In this document: positions 16,092-24,256 of the stretch, piece after piece
Numbering within the stretch: the stretch's first letter is position 1
Layout: every line of letters starts with the position of its first letter
DNA from: a bacterium
GTDB taxonomy: Bacteria; Omnitrophota; Gorgyraeia; Zapsychrales; Zapsychraceae
Direction: 5' to 3'
Length of the DNA stretch: 33,130 bases
Assembly (NCBI GenBank): GCA_030429765.1
Contig: JAUIER010000004.1
Coordinates: forward strand, 1-33,130
Made by a program: the position numbers and the translations under genes
The notes under the pieces: model-generated
What the model saw: only the letters and a program-made list of their open reading frames with translations
The model's database searches: none
Told to the model about the DNA's origin: nothing

Positions 16092-19000
16092 CTATGCCGT
16101 CCGTCGCAACCACAATTCTTCAGAGACAGCGGGAGTCGCTTGCACCGGATTATCAGATGATGATGGGTTGAACGGTGAGTCGTTACCCGAACCGGATGTT
16201 GATGTCATCCAACCGATCATACGATCTTCCCGGTCCAGCCGTGATAAAATCTCCCTGGATTGCGACTCCGAGTATCCCAGCAACATCGGAAAGTGTGTTA
16301 CAGGAGAAATATTGAGAATGACTGGCACAATCCCCTGAATCGGTCCTGATGGAGCAGACTCGAACGTGCTTTGCATAGCCTGGATATCAGCCGACGAACC
16401 ATTGGATTCAATGCTCCAGTTGTCAGGGTGAAAATCAATCCCACCCACCTCGTCACTCTGCATAGCAAAATCGATATTCGGGTCCTGACTACGGTCGTAA
16501 TCTGGATCTCCGACATGATCAGATGTATCCTCTGTGCCAAAATCTTCAGTGGTCACACTGTCGATATAACGATAGTGTTCAGCAAGCAAGTCGACATCAG
16601 GATTAGGTGAGTTCATTAATTCTTCGTAAGCTCTATCGTTTAAGTCCGACAAGTACTTGAGGTCAACATTGTAGAAATCAAAATAACGGGCCCCTTGAAC
16701 GCCACCCCTTGTATCAACTGTAATAATTCCCGCAAACGTTGTCATAGCTTTGATTTCTCGTCCAAAATAAAATTTGCTCATTGCCGAAAACAGAGTTTGA
16801 CTGTCTCGACGCTCCCATATATCAGGAATAGATGGATTTCGTCTGACAACATCAACTCCGACTTTATCGGCAACTGCCTTTTGCAGTGGACTCATTGGAT
16901 TTGCCAATGAATGAATATGGACATCACCCAAATCGTAAAGACGTTCATTTTCATCTGAAACTGGGGTTTCCTCATCATAATAAAACCTATTGTTTTCAAG
17001 TGCATACAGGACAAACTCAGGAAGCATATTGTAGACACCATTAGTACCTATCGTACCGCGTAAATTTATAAGCATGGGTAGTTCTCGAAAATAATTCAAT
17101 CGTCTAGTCTTGGACATTGTCGCGCGAGGAGGAACCGAAACCATGTCACGATTAATTGCCTGAGCCCATTGCTGATGAGACATGCCAGGCCCATACCCCC
17201 TTTGCGCTAAAATTTGTCTGTCAGTCTTAGAGAAAGTGTCCCAAATGTCAGATATGAAGCTAACTTCATGCATACCTAAAATTATAGAAGACTGTTCTAT
17301 GATTCCATCCTCATTTACACGCTGTGATAAGATCTTAACAAATAATTCGTCTGGATCCTGATCTGCAAGTAAAGTTATTTGCGGAAATGTCGTAGATGAA
17401 TAGAATTGAATGGATCGGTCTGCATTTGGAACTGTTATCATATTTTCCGGAAAAAGAAGATGTGTTAATTGGTTCTTCGGCTCGCCTTTAGGACGTAAAA
17501 GGTATGCCGGAAACTCGGAAAACTGAATCCTCTCTTCCCCATCGACTACTACCCTCGGGAATCGGTTAAGCTGTTGTTGAAAATGAGCCAGAACGTCCGC
17601 ACTGTTTCTCACTCTGTAGACTGGCAGCCCAGCATCTCTTCTTTCTTCTTGGGAAGGTGGCGTGTAAACATCGGGATCAGGCAAGATAACCGTAGGAAAC
17701 TTATCATGCCGCACAACCTCCAATGATCGTGGTCGTCTTTTCCCCGAACGCTCATACGCCTTAACCAACGAATCAAGGCGGAACAAGACCTCTGACTGTT
17801 CCAGCACTTTTCGCTGAACTCCCTCGGGAAAGGTTCTAAATTCACGACCTTCCGCAGACAGTGCGTCCGCTTCGTCTTCGGTCAATTGCCCTTCCAGAGC
17901 TTTGAGCAACGTGGACGTATCGGCCTGCGACGCCTTGATCATGGCCACACGGGTCTGTAACGCACGGGCCATCTCTGAATTCTCAATCCTACCGATCTTG
18001 TCCTTCATAAAATCATTCACGATAGAGGCATTAATACGCTCCACTAATTCCGGGGTAAGCAAGGCGGAGAATTCGGGGACTGCTCCAACTAATGCGTCAT
18101 AACTCGTCAACGCGTCCGGTTGATTATCACGTAGGTCCAAGATTCGTTCCACGATTCCCGGTATCCGTTGCAAATGGACCTGCCCAATTAGAACCTCCCG
18201 GATCTGATTTTTAAGTCCAAATCCCAACCGAATCACTGCCATGTCTCTATAGATCCGATCGACCGTTTGAGCGTCCGCTCCGGCCAGCTGCGTCTTCAGA
18301 GCCTCGACTTTCTGCTCCCCGGCTTGCCGATCCGCCAGCGTGACCACACCACGGACAGGCTTCTCAACACCATGACGAACTCTCTCATCGAGAAACTTGA
18401 TGAAGACCGATGGAAATGTGGCGATTAGATGGGCAAATTTTTGAACCCCTTCATACGGACTCAGCTTAAGATTGTCAAAACTGGTAAATGCATTGGCGTT
18501 AGGATCCCCCTGTAACGCATCCTCTTTGGCCTGACGGACATCCCAAATAATCTTAATAATCTCTTCATCCTGCACACGGTTCATTAAAAGCTCAAACATC
18601 AATGTATCCGTTGACAAGCCCAACTTCGCCGCGGCAATATCCAGCGTATGCGGCGAACCCGATGTCATCGCGGCATCCACGACTCTGACATCCGCATATA
18701 TTCCTTGCATCGTTTCAAAATCGGGCCATTGTGTCCGCTCGCTCCATTGTTGGGCGAATTGCGCGATGCCGGTCGGCTGCAATGAGTAACCTTCCTCGAC
18801 GATAAACGCCTGTAGATACGGGCGGGCCTTGAGTTGATCCCGATCTCCCGGGGTAAACATTTCGGATAAACGTTCACGGATTTGATTCCAACGCTCAGCG
18901 GTATTCTCAGCACTGTCCCACGCGCTAAGCATGTGTTGACGCACCGATTCGATCGCCTGAGTTCGACCGTAGACGGCCGGCAAAAACACATCGGCAAACT

Positions 19001-22000
19001 CCAGATAGTCATTCACGTAGGCCTCGTCCAAATCTGTCCGTTGCGATGCCAGCGGTGATAAGTTCCAAATTCTTGACTCCACGCTTTGACGGTCAAGCTT
19101 GAAATCCTGGTTTGTATTCTCTGATGCAAGTCTGAGTAGATCAGCCAACTTCTCATGTATGGCTCGGGCGTGATCTGCACTGAGATAGGCCGGCAATGCT
19201 GCCTCACCCGCCGTCAAAATTCTAATTCGATAGGACAAGGGACTCGTCGGAATATCGACGGCCAACAACGTTCCTCCCAATGGCACGATCATTAAATCCA
19301 CTTTAACACCCAACAAATCACTGGCAAATGCCTCGAGGTCCGGGGCCACATTTTGCAGTGCCTGTCGGCGGAAATAACTTGGAAACGAAACTTCCGCACG
19401 TTGTTTTCCGGACACAATCGGCCCATTCCAAAGACTTCGCAATACAGCCGCAAATGGATTATTCATTGCCAATTGAGGTTCAACATCGTTGAGCATAGCG
19501 GAATCGTTAGCGGTTTGTATGGTTTCGTCCAGGTCACCCTGATCCAGCTCTAACTCGCCCAATGGACGCAATACAAACATCAGTTGCTCATCACTCAAAT
19601 TGTAATTGTCTTTTAAAAATGTTGCGAATGTAGACACCGACGCCCGTGTCATTTTTCTGAATACCGTATTGACCGGCAATTGCGCATCGATGCTTCTCAG
19701 ACTCCTCAGCGCGGCCAACCATTTTTGAGTGGTCGTGGCGTCGGTACCGAATGCGACAAGCGCCTTCTTGGCCTCTGCTTCATTGACCCCGGCTGAGACC
19801 AACTCGGCCACGCGGGATGGGCCTTCTCGCATCCAATCATCCACCGGATTGCTTCGGTGAATGACCCATTGGACAGCCAGATGCGATCCAAGCTCGCTGT
19901 CTAAATATCGAACCCCCTCGCGTCCTAATTTACGCTGCATGCGGTTGTAGGCGCCCCATGGATCGGTCTTGTGAGCAACGATCCATTGCTTGGCCGGATA
20001 TTCACCCAAGGCCTGGACCAGTCGCGCGTAGTTTGGACCCAATTTTTGCTGTTGTCGCTCAAACGCGCCTAAGGGATCCTTGGTATTCGTTAGGACCCAG
20101 CGTAAAGCCAAATATGCACCCAGAGACTCCTGCAATTTTGAATATTCGGCACCGAGTCCATCCATCAAATCATTAAATGCGCTAAGCGGATCTTTGTGAT
20201 CAAGCGTCCATTGCGTCGCCAAATTCTTGCCGATCTTGGTCCGCAGAGTCTCATAATCAGCGCGAACGCGATCAAACGATCCCACCGGATCATCCGGATG
20301 ATCCGCAATCCACCGTTTGGCGCTATGGGTTCCCAACACGGGTGATAACTCGCTGTAAGCCGGCTCTCCCACCCGGCCCCACCAAGCAGGATCAACATTC
20401 GTGCGAATCAATTTCAATAACAATACGGGAGGAAAATGTTCATTCAGGGCCGTGTATCGTTCATAAACCATAAATTTTGAAAATAGAAAATCTGAAGCCT
20501 TCTGCTTTTGCGCCTCATTGAGGGTATTGGATTGGCGAAGCCGTGTTTGATCTTCACGAAGACGCTGCACCAATGGCTCGACATCAACGCTCGGATCCAA
20601 TCCGACAACCTTGTCTAATTGCTCGACAGTGACATACCCGCTGTCGACCAGATAACGTAATGTGCTCAACCGGGCCCGAACCAAGGCATTGCTCAGGGCC
20701 AGCGCCTCCGCGGCCGTCAATCCTTTAAGCTGCAGCTGCGGCAGAATCTGACGTTGAAAAGCCTTTTCGTTAGCGGTCAGCGGTCCCCTTTTGATACCCC
20801 ATCCGCGGCTTAGTCCGGCTAGACGCTGCTCGTCGGAAGACATCGCGGCGTCCACGGGGATAACATCGAGTCGTACTGTCTCCGTGACATGCTCACGGCG
20901 GCTGCGTCGACGGATCAGTTCCATTGCCTCATTGGATTCGGCAATTACCGCTTGGTCAAATGATTCCAATCCTCCGGAAAAATAGCGACGTGGAATAGGC
21001 ATATTGGATTCCGGATCCAAATCTTCCCTTATATAGTTGAAAACACCTTTTTCAAAGGCTTCGACATATTGCTGATAGATATCCTGCTTGATTTTTGGAT
21101 CCACATGATCAATCCCTCCGACCAGGTTTTGATCCAGATAAATTTCCCCGAGGACACCTTCACGAAGGTTCCGCTTGTACCAGGTGGCCAGCAGCATGGA
21201 ATGATAAATCTGCCGTAGATTTGCAAAGTTTCGCCCGCTGTTGATCTCTCGTTCAATTTCAGGAATGAGAATCGTACGGATAATCTCTTTGGTGGTTTCA
21301 TTCCATGGATCTTCATTGTTCATCGACTCGCCTGGATGAGCAGCCAAGGATAAATAATCTTCTTCGAGCATCACCTTCAGATGAGCATCAACGACGAATA
21401 CCGTATTTTCATGGATATGGACAGACGCCCGTTCAGGAACAATCCAAATCTTGTTAAATGTGTTGGTAGGAATATCTGTCGTGCCAAATTCCGCATAGGC
21501 TTTTTGATGAACACGTTCCCAGAATGCGCGTCCCAATTCCCGCTCGGGATACATCAATGAAGCCATCAATTGCTTGAGCAGGTAATCTTGAGCCAGCATA
21601 TCCCGGCCCATTTCGGTCCGGACCAAACCATCCGCGATAATCCGCTGATCTTCATAAGGTGAAAGGTTCACCCACAGCTGATCTTCCGGAACGGTCAATG
21701 CGGCTAGAAAATAATTGATGAGCTTTTTGGATTCTCGTTCAAGATCATCGCCGGCGAGCCGATCGTCTCCGGTATCGATGACAAAATCAAACTCAAATGG
21801 ATTGTCCGGATTTATCTTGATCCCGTTAACGATTACCGGTGTGTAGGATTGGCTGGATTGGACCAGAGTGCCGGGTTCAGGCAGAGCCAATCGAGCCGAT
21901 GGCTCCGTTTGGGCATATGTCGGGGAAACAGGCATGACAGATGTCAACCCGAATGAAATCAGCACGGCAATGGCGCAATATCGTTTAATTCTCATAAGTT

Positions 22001-22025
22001 GTTGATTACAAGCTGCTTGAAACAT
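16092..22025 (-). CDS. giant secreted modular protein of unknown function (Omnitrophota-type)
   Basis: The protein has 1977 residues. An AAGGA 5 bases before the ATG supports this start. Residues 1-39 form a signal peptide (MRIKRY, a hydrophobic core, then PTYA before QTEP). Residues about 63-350 form the first module, with VIVNGIKINPDNPFEFDFV and NTFNKIWIVPERA. A VDAAMSSDEQ segment (391-400) leads into a helical region. Tandem repeats of about 37 residues fill about 564-745. A second VDAAMTSGS segment is at 1116-1124, and a DVHIHS motif at 1701-1706. The C-terminal module has DFAMQSDEVGGIDF (1852-1865) and GIVPVILNISPV (1898-1909). I recognise no enzyme domain, and no membrane anchor appears after the signal peptide. 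I recall similar modules in other Omnitrophota giant proteins but could not check. A periplasmic or surface role is likely. Confidence 0.85.
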   Translation of the reverse strand: MFQAACNQQLMRIKRYCAIAVLISFGLTSVMPVSPTYAQTEPSARLALPEPGTLVQSSQSYTPVIVNGIKINPDNPFEFDFVIDTGDDRLAGDDLERESKKLINYFLAALTVPEDQLWVNLSPYEDQRIIADGLVRTEMGRDMLAQDYLLKQLMASLMYPERELGRAFWERVHQKAYAEFGTTDIPTNTFNKIWIVPERASVHIHENTVFVVDAHLKVMLEEDYLSLAAHPGESMNNEDPWNETTKEIIRTILIPEIEREINSGRNFANLRQIYHSMLLATWYKRNLREGVLGEIYLDQNLVGGIDHVDPKIKQDIYQQYVEAFEKGVFNYIREDLDPESNMPIPRRYFSGGLESFDQAVIAESNEAMELIRRRSRREHVTETVRLDVIPVDAAMSSDEQRLAGLSRGWGIKRGPLTANEKAFQRQILPQLQLKGLTAAEALALSNALVRARLSTLRYLVDSGYVTVEQLDKVVGLDPSVDVEPLVQRLREDQTRLRQSNTLNEAQKQKASDFLFSKFMVYERYTALNEHFPPVLLLKLIRTNVDPAWWGRVGEPAYSELSPVLGTHSAKRWIADHPDDPVGSFDRVRADYETLRTKIGKNLATQWTLDHKDPLSAFNDLMDGLGAEYSKLQESLGAYLALRWVLTNTKDPLGAFERQQQKLGPNYARLVQALGEYPAKQWIVAHKTDPWGAYNRMQRKLGREGVRYLDSELGSHLAVQWVIHRSNPVDDWMREGPSRVAELVSAGVNEAEAKKALVAFGTDATTTQKWLAALRSLRSIDAQLPVNTVFRKMTRASVSTFATFLKDNYNLSDEQLMFVLRPLGELELDQGDLDETIQTANDSAMLNDVEPQLAMNNPFAAVLRSLWNGPIVSGKQRAEVSFPSYFRRQALQNVAPDLEAFASDLLGVKVDLMIVPLGGTLLAVDIPTSPLSYRIRILTAGEAALPAYLSADHARAIHEKLADLLRLASENTNQDFKLDRQSVESRIWNLSPLASQRTDLDEAYVNDYLEFADVFLPAVYGRTQAIESVRQHMLSAWDSAENTAERWNQIRERLSEMFTPGDRDQLKARPYLQAFIVEEGYSLQPTGIAQFAQQWSERTQWPDFETMQGIYADVRVVDAAMTSGSPHTLDIAAAKLGLSTDTLMFELLMNRVQDEEIIKIIWDVRQAKEDALQGDPNANAFTSFDNLKLSPYEGVQKFAHLIATFPSVFIKFLDERVRHGVEKPVRGVVTLADRQAGEQKVEALKTQLAGADAQTVDRIYRDMAVIRLGFGLKNQIREVLIGQVHLQRIPGIVERILDLRDNQPDALTSYDALVGAVPEFSALLTPELVERINASIVNDFMKDKIGRIENSEMARALQTRVAMIKASQADTSTLLKALEGQLTEDEADALSAEGREFRTFPEGVQRKVLEQSEVLFRLDSLVKAYERSGKRRPRSLEVVRHDKFPTVILPDPDVYTPPSQEERRDAGLPVYRVRNSADVLAHFQQQLNRFPRVVVDGEERIQFSEFPAYLLRPKGEPKNQLTHLLFPENMITVPNADRSIQFYSSTTFPQITLLADQDPDELFVKILSQRVNEDGIIEQSSIILGMHEVSFISDIWDTFSKTDRQILAQRGYGPGMSHQQWAQAINRDMVSVPPRATMSKTRRLNYFRELPMLINLRGTIGTNGVYNMLPEFVLYALENNRFYYDEETPVSDENERLYDLGDVHIHSLANPMSPLQKAVADKVGVDVVRRNPSIPDIWERRDSQTLFSAMSKFYFGREIKAMTTFAGIITVDTRGGVQGARYFDFYNVDLKYLSDLNDRAYEELMNSPNPDVDLLAEHYRYIDSVTTEDFGTEDTSDHVGDPDYDRSQDPNIDFAMQSDEVGGIDFHPDNWSIESNGSSADIQAMQSTFESAPSGPIQGIVPVILNISPVTHFPMLLGYSESQSREILSRLDREDRMIGWMTSTSGSGNDSPFNPSSSDNPVQATPAVSEELWLRRTA
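19791..20336 (-). repeat. tandem repeats of about 37 residues inside the giant protein
   Basis: Residues about 564-745 hold five successive units starting LGTHSAKRW, IGKNLATQW, LGAYLALRW, LGEYPAKQW and LGSHLAVQW. Each continues with an H-x-x-DP or similar turn, then G(A/S)F/Y-R and a second LGxxY helix. Unit lengths are about 34, 37, 38, 39 and 34 residues. A weaker unit may precede them (about 531-563). The pattern suggests a two-helix solenoid. DNA identity between units is low, so the duplication is old. Confidence 0.75.
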
Positions 22026-22158
22026 GATTTTCCTTCACAGTTATAGGTGCAAACGGATATACTTCTGGCTGAAAACACAGAAATTTCATACAGAAATCCG
22101 CATGAATTTTGTTGATATTCGCTAAAGTTTTTTGAAATGATAATGATTGGGGAATGTA

Positions 22159-22180
22159 TAATTAGAAGAACTTCTAATTA
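22159..22180. promoter_or_regulatory. perfect 22-bp palindrome at the predicted start of the giant-gene transcript
   Basis: TAATTAGAAG (22159-22168), then AA, then the exact reverse complement CTTCTAATTA (22171-22180). It begins about 7 bases downstream of the -10 box of the predicted giant-gene promoter, so it would cover +1 to about +22. It may be an operator for a dimeric repressor or a 5' mRNA stem-loop. No U-run follows, which argues against a terminator for nnrD. Confidence 0.6.
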
Positions 22181-22186
22181 ATAGTA

Positions 22187-22215
22187 AGTATACACCATGC
22201 CCTGGAGGCCGTCAA
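22187..22215 (-). promoter_or_regulatory. sigma70-like promoter of the giant-protein gene
   Basis: On the minus strand, TTGACG (22210-22215, 5 of 6) is followed by a 17-base spacer and TATACT (22187-22192, 5 of 6). Both elements and spacing are close to ideal. The -35 box lies just after the nnrD stop codon. The start near 22180 gives a leader of about 155 bases before the ATG at 22025. Confidence 0.7.
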
Positions 22216-22217
22216 CA

Positions 22218-23087
22218 TCAATTTGTCAGATTATCCCTGATTTTTCCCAATGCCGGTGATATGTGGGCAATGATGTCCGATGCCATTAAACTCACCGGAT
22301 CGATGGTCTGGACAGCCAGATCCGCGGCCATTCCGTGCAAATAGACACCAAAACGGGCCGCCTCGCCGGCTTCGACCCCCTGCGCCAACAGGGCCGTGAT
22401 AATCCCGCTGAGAACATCTCCGCTGCCGGCTGTGGCCATACCGACATTGCCCGTCTCATTGGAATAAATGCCCTCGAGGGCGTCCGCCACAACGGTTCGA
22501 TGCCCCTTGAGCACAACCACACACCCGGATGTGTGGGCGAATTCTATAGCCAATTGTTGACGTCCCGTCTCATCCTGAGGAACCTCGTGACCGATCAACC
22601 GGGACATCTCGCCTGGATGCGGCGTGAGAACCGTAGGAGCCGATCGCAGCTTCAGCAAAGACACATCGGCCGCCAATATGTTCAGCGCATCGGCATCAAC
22701 GACCACAGGAAGATTTAAATGGATCAGGGCATCTGTTACAAACTTCGCGGTGGACTCTTCTTGTGACAAACCGGGCCCGATACCCATAGCGCTGTACGTA
22801 GACTGTTTTGCATTTAATTCATCCGCGGCTTTGGCCGAAACAGTCTGTTCTGACGTCTGGGGTAAAGGCAAAACCATCACCTCAGGTGCGACCCGTTTCT
22901 GCAAGACCTTTATCAACCCCCGAGGAAGTCCAACCGTCACCAATCCGGCCCCCGTCCGAAAGGCCGCCATCGATGACAAAACGGCCGCGCCAATCATGCG
23001 CCGGGATCCGGCCACTATAAGAGCATGTCCAAAGGTGTTCTTGTAACTGTTGGGATTATTCCGTAATAACGGCGCTGGCAACTGCAT
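22218..23087 (-). CDS. nnrD: ADP-dependent NAD(P)H-hydrate dehydratase (NnrD)
   Basis: The protein has 289 residues and is a ribokinase-like YjeF C-terminal domain. TFGHALIVAGSRRMIGAAVLS is the start of the fold, TVLTPHPGEMSRLIG is the HPGE signature, and ATAGSGDVLSGIITALLAQG is the nucleotide-binding and catalytic loop. It repairs hydrated NADH and NADPH. Many bacteria fuse it to the NnrE epimerase; this copy is the dehydratase alone. The ATG at 23085-23087 lies 32 bases inside the end of acpS; a TTG six bases downstream is an alternative. The overlap with acpS suggests coupled translation. Confidence 0.92.
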   Translation of the reverse strand: MQLPAPLLRNNPNSYKNTFGHALIVAGSRRMIGAAVLSSMAAFRTGAGLVTVGLPRGLIKVLQKRVAPEVMVLPLPQTSEQTVSAKAADELNAKQSTYSAMGIGPGLSQEESTAKFVTDALIHLNLPVVVDADALNILAADVSLLKLRSAPTVLTPHPGEMSRLIGHEVPQDETGRQQLAIEFAHTSGCVVVLKGHRTVVADALEGIYSNETGNVGMATAGSGDVLSGIITALLAQGVEAGEAARFGVYLHGMAADLAVQTIDPVSLMASDIIAHISPALGKIRDNLTN

Positions 23088-23406
23088 GCGTTTTTGAATG
23101 CGATAAAGATAAGAAAATTTTGGCCTTGAATCCCTCGAGCTTTACACGGACCTGCGGACGCCCAAACGAGTCATTGCTTATCTGAATGTCTTTCCAGCCC
23201 AGGTTGGGTTGATCGCCGATGGCCTTGAAAACTGCTTCCTTGGCGGCAAACCGGGCCGCGAAATGTTTGGCCGGCGATTGATACTTACGGGCATATTCGA
23301 TTTCCGACGGAACAAATACGTGCTCTAAAAACTTGTCGCCCCATCGCTCGACCGCCGCCTCGATCCGACTGATCTCAATTATGTCCACCCCATGTCCGCG
23401 GATCAC
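23056..23406 (-). CDS. acpS: holo-[acyl-carrier-protein] synthase (AcpS)
   Basis: The protein has 116 residues. GHGVDIIEISRI contains the metal-binding Asp8, and HFAARFAAKEAVFKAIG contains the second acidic ligand (Glu57). WKDIQISNDSFGRPQV and LSLSHSKTHAVASAVI complete the 4'-phosphopantetheinyl transferase signature. It moves phosphopantetheine from CoA to ACP for fatty-acid synthesis. Its start lies 2 bases after the pdxJ stop, and it overlaps nnrD. The pdxJ-acpS-nnrD order is common in bacteria. Confidence 0.95.
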   Translation of the reverse strand: MIRGHGVDIIEISRIEAAVERWGDKFLEHVFVPSEIEYARKYQSPAKHFAARFAAKEAVFKAIGDQPNLGWKDIQISNDSFGRPQVRVKLEGFKAKIFLSLSHSKTHAVASAVITE

Positions 23407-23408
23407 GA

Positions 23409-24122
23409 TCAGCTCACCAACTTTTTCATTCGGCGCACCGCCGAGGCAAGGCCGGTAAAAATTGATTCCGATATAATGGAATGTCCTATGTTCAACTCGT
23501 CAATATCCTTGATGCGTGCGACGGCACTGACATTGTGATACTTGAGTCCATGACCGGCATGAACGATTAAACCCCGCGATTTGGCGTAGGCCGCACATTT
23601 CTTGAGCTTCGACAATTCACGGTCCTGTGCCGCCCGGGTTCGTGCGTTTGCGTATTTGCCGGTATGCAATTCCACGATTTGCGCGCCGGCCTCCTGGGCC
23701 TCACGAATCTGATACTGCACCGGATCGATAAACATACTGACGACAATCCCGCTATCGGCGATATCACCTGCCGCACGCTGTACTCGCCTGAAATGTCGGC
23801 GAACGTCCAGTCCGCCTTCGGTCGTCACTTCCTGACGACGCTCCGGGACAAACATCACATAATCGGGCCCCACCTTCCTAGCCAACTTAATGATCTGCGG
23901 ATTAATCGACATCTCAAGATTCAAGGGGCATTTGACCGCCTTGCGAATCTGCACGACGTCGTCATCCTGAATGTGACGCCGATCTTCACGCAGGTGACAA
24001 ACAATACTATCGGCCCCGTTTCGCACCGCCACCCGGCATGCCTCCACGGGATCCGGATCAAACTCCCCTCGCGCCTGACGCAGGGTTGCGACATGATCAA
24101 TATTGACACCTAGTTTCGCCAT
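23409..24122 (-). CDS. pdxJ: pyridoxine 5'-phosphate synthase (PdxJ)
   Basis: The protein has 237 residues. KLGVNIDHVATLRQARG opens the barrel, DSIVCHLREDRRHIQDDDV carries the His and Arg phosphate and substrate contacts, and VELHTGKYA, VHAGHGLKYHN and ELNIGHSIISESIF follow in family order. It condenses 1-deoxyxylulose 5-phosphate with 3-amino-2-oxopropyl phosphate to give pyridoxine 5'-phosphate. An AGAGG lies 8 bases before the ATG. It follows the CdaR-like mini gene by 35 bases. PLP made through this pathway is the cofactor of the DegT-family proteins elsewhere in the window. Confidence 0.96.
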   Translation of the reverse strand: MAKLGVNIDHVATLRQARGEFDPDPVEACRVAVRNGADSIVCHLREDRRHIQDDDVVQIRKAVKCPLNLEMSINPQIIKLARKVGPDYVMFVPERRQEVTTEGGLDVRRHFRRVQRAAGDIADSGIVVSMFIDPVQYQIREAQEAGAQIVELHTGKYANARTRAAQDRELSKLKKCAAYAKSRGLIVHAGHGLKYHNVSAVARIKDIDELNIGHSIISESIFTGLASAVRRMKKLVS

Positions 24123-24157
24123 AATATGAACCTCTGGAAAGACCGCGTCAACATCGA

Positions 24158-24256
24158 CTACTTAGCCAACTCACCGTTAACATACAACCAGGTAAAGATC
24201 GCTAATCCCAATGACACCACTTTTAAGACGATATTTTTGGTAAAGAATGTTTTCAT
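24158..24256 (-). CDS. 32-residue CdaR/YbbR-like single-pass membrane peptide
   Basis: This is a small ORF in the gap between cdaA and pdxJ. It encodes MKTFFTKNIVLKVVSLGLAI followed by FTWLYVNGELAK and a TAG. The layout (KN-xx-LK-xx-SL, hydrophobic helix, WLYVNGE) is the N-terminal membrane segment of YbbR/CdaR proteins, which are encoded beside cdaA and modulate it. The extracellular YbbR repeats are missing entirely. Its ATG overlaps the cdaA stop (ATGA, 24253-24256), which indicates translational coupling. It may be a minimal regulator or the remnant of a full-length cdaR. Confidence 0.65.
   Translation of the reverse strand: MKTFFTKNIVLKVVSLGLAIFTWLYVNGELAK

Noticed and set aside
22159-22180. 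Palindrome as rho-independent terminator for nnrD
   Set aside because: The stem is almost all A/T and no U-run follows on the minus strand. Its location at the predicted +1 fits an operator or 5' hairpin better.
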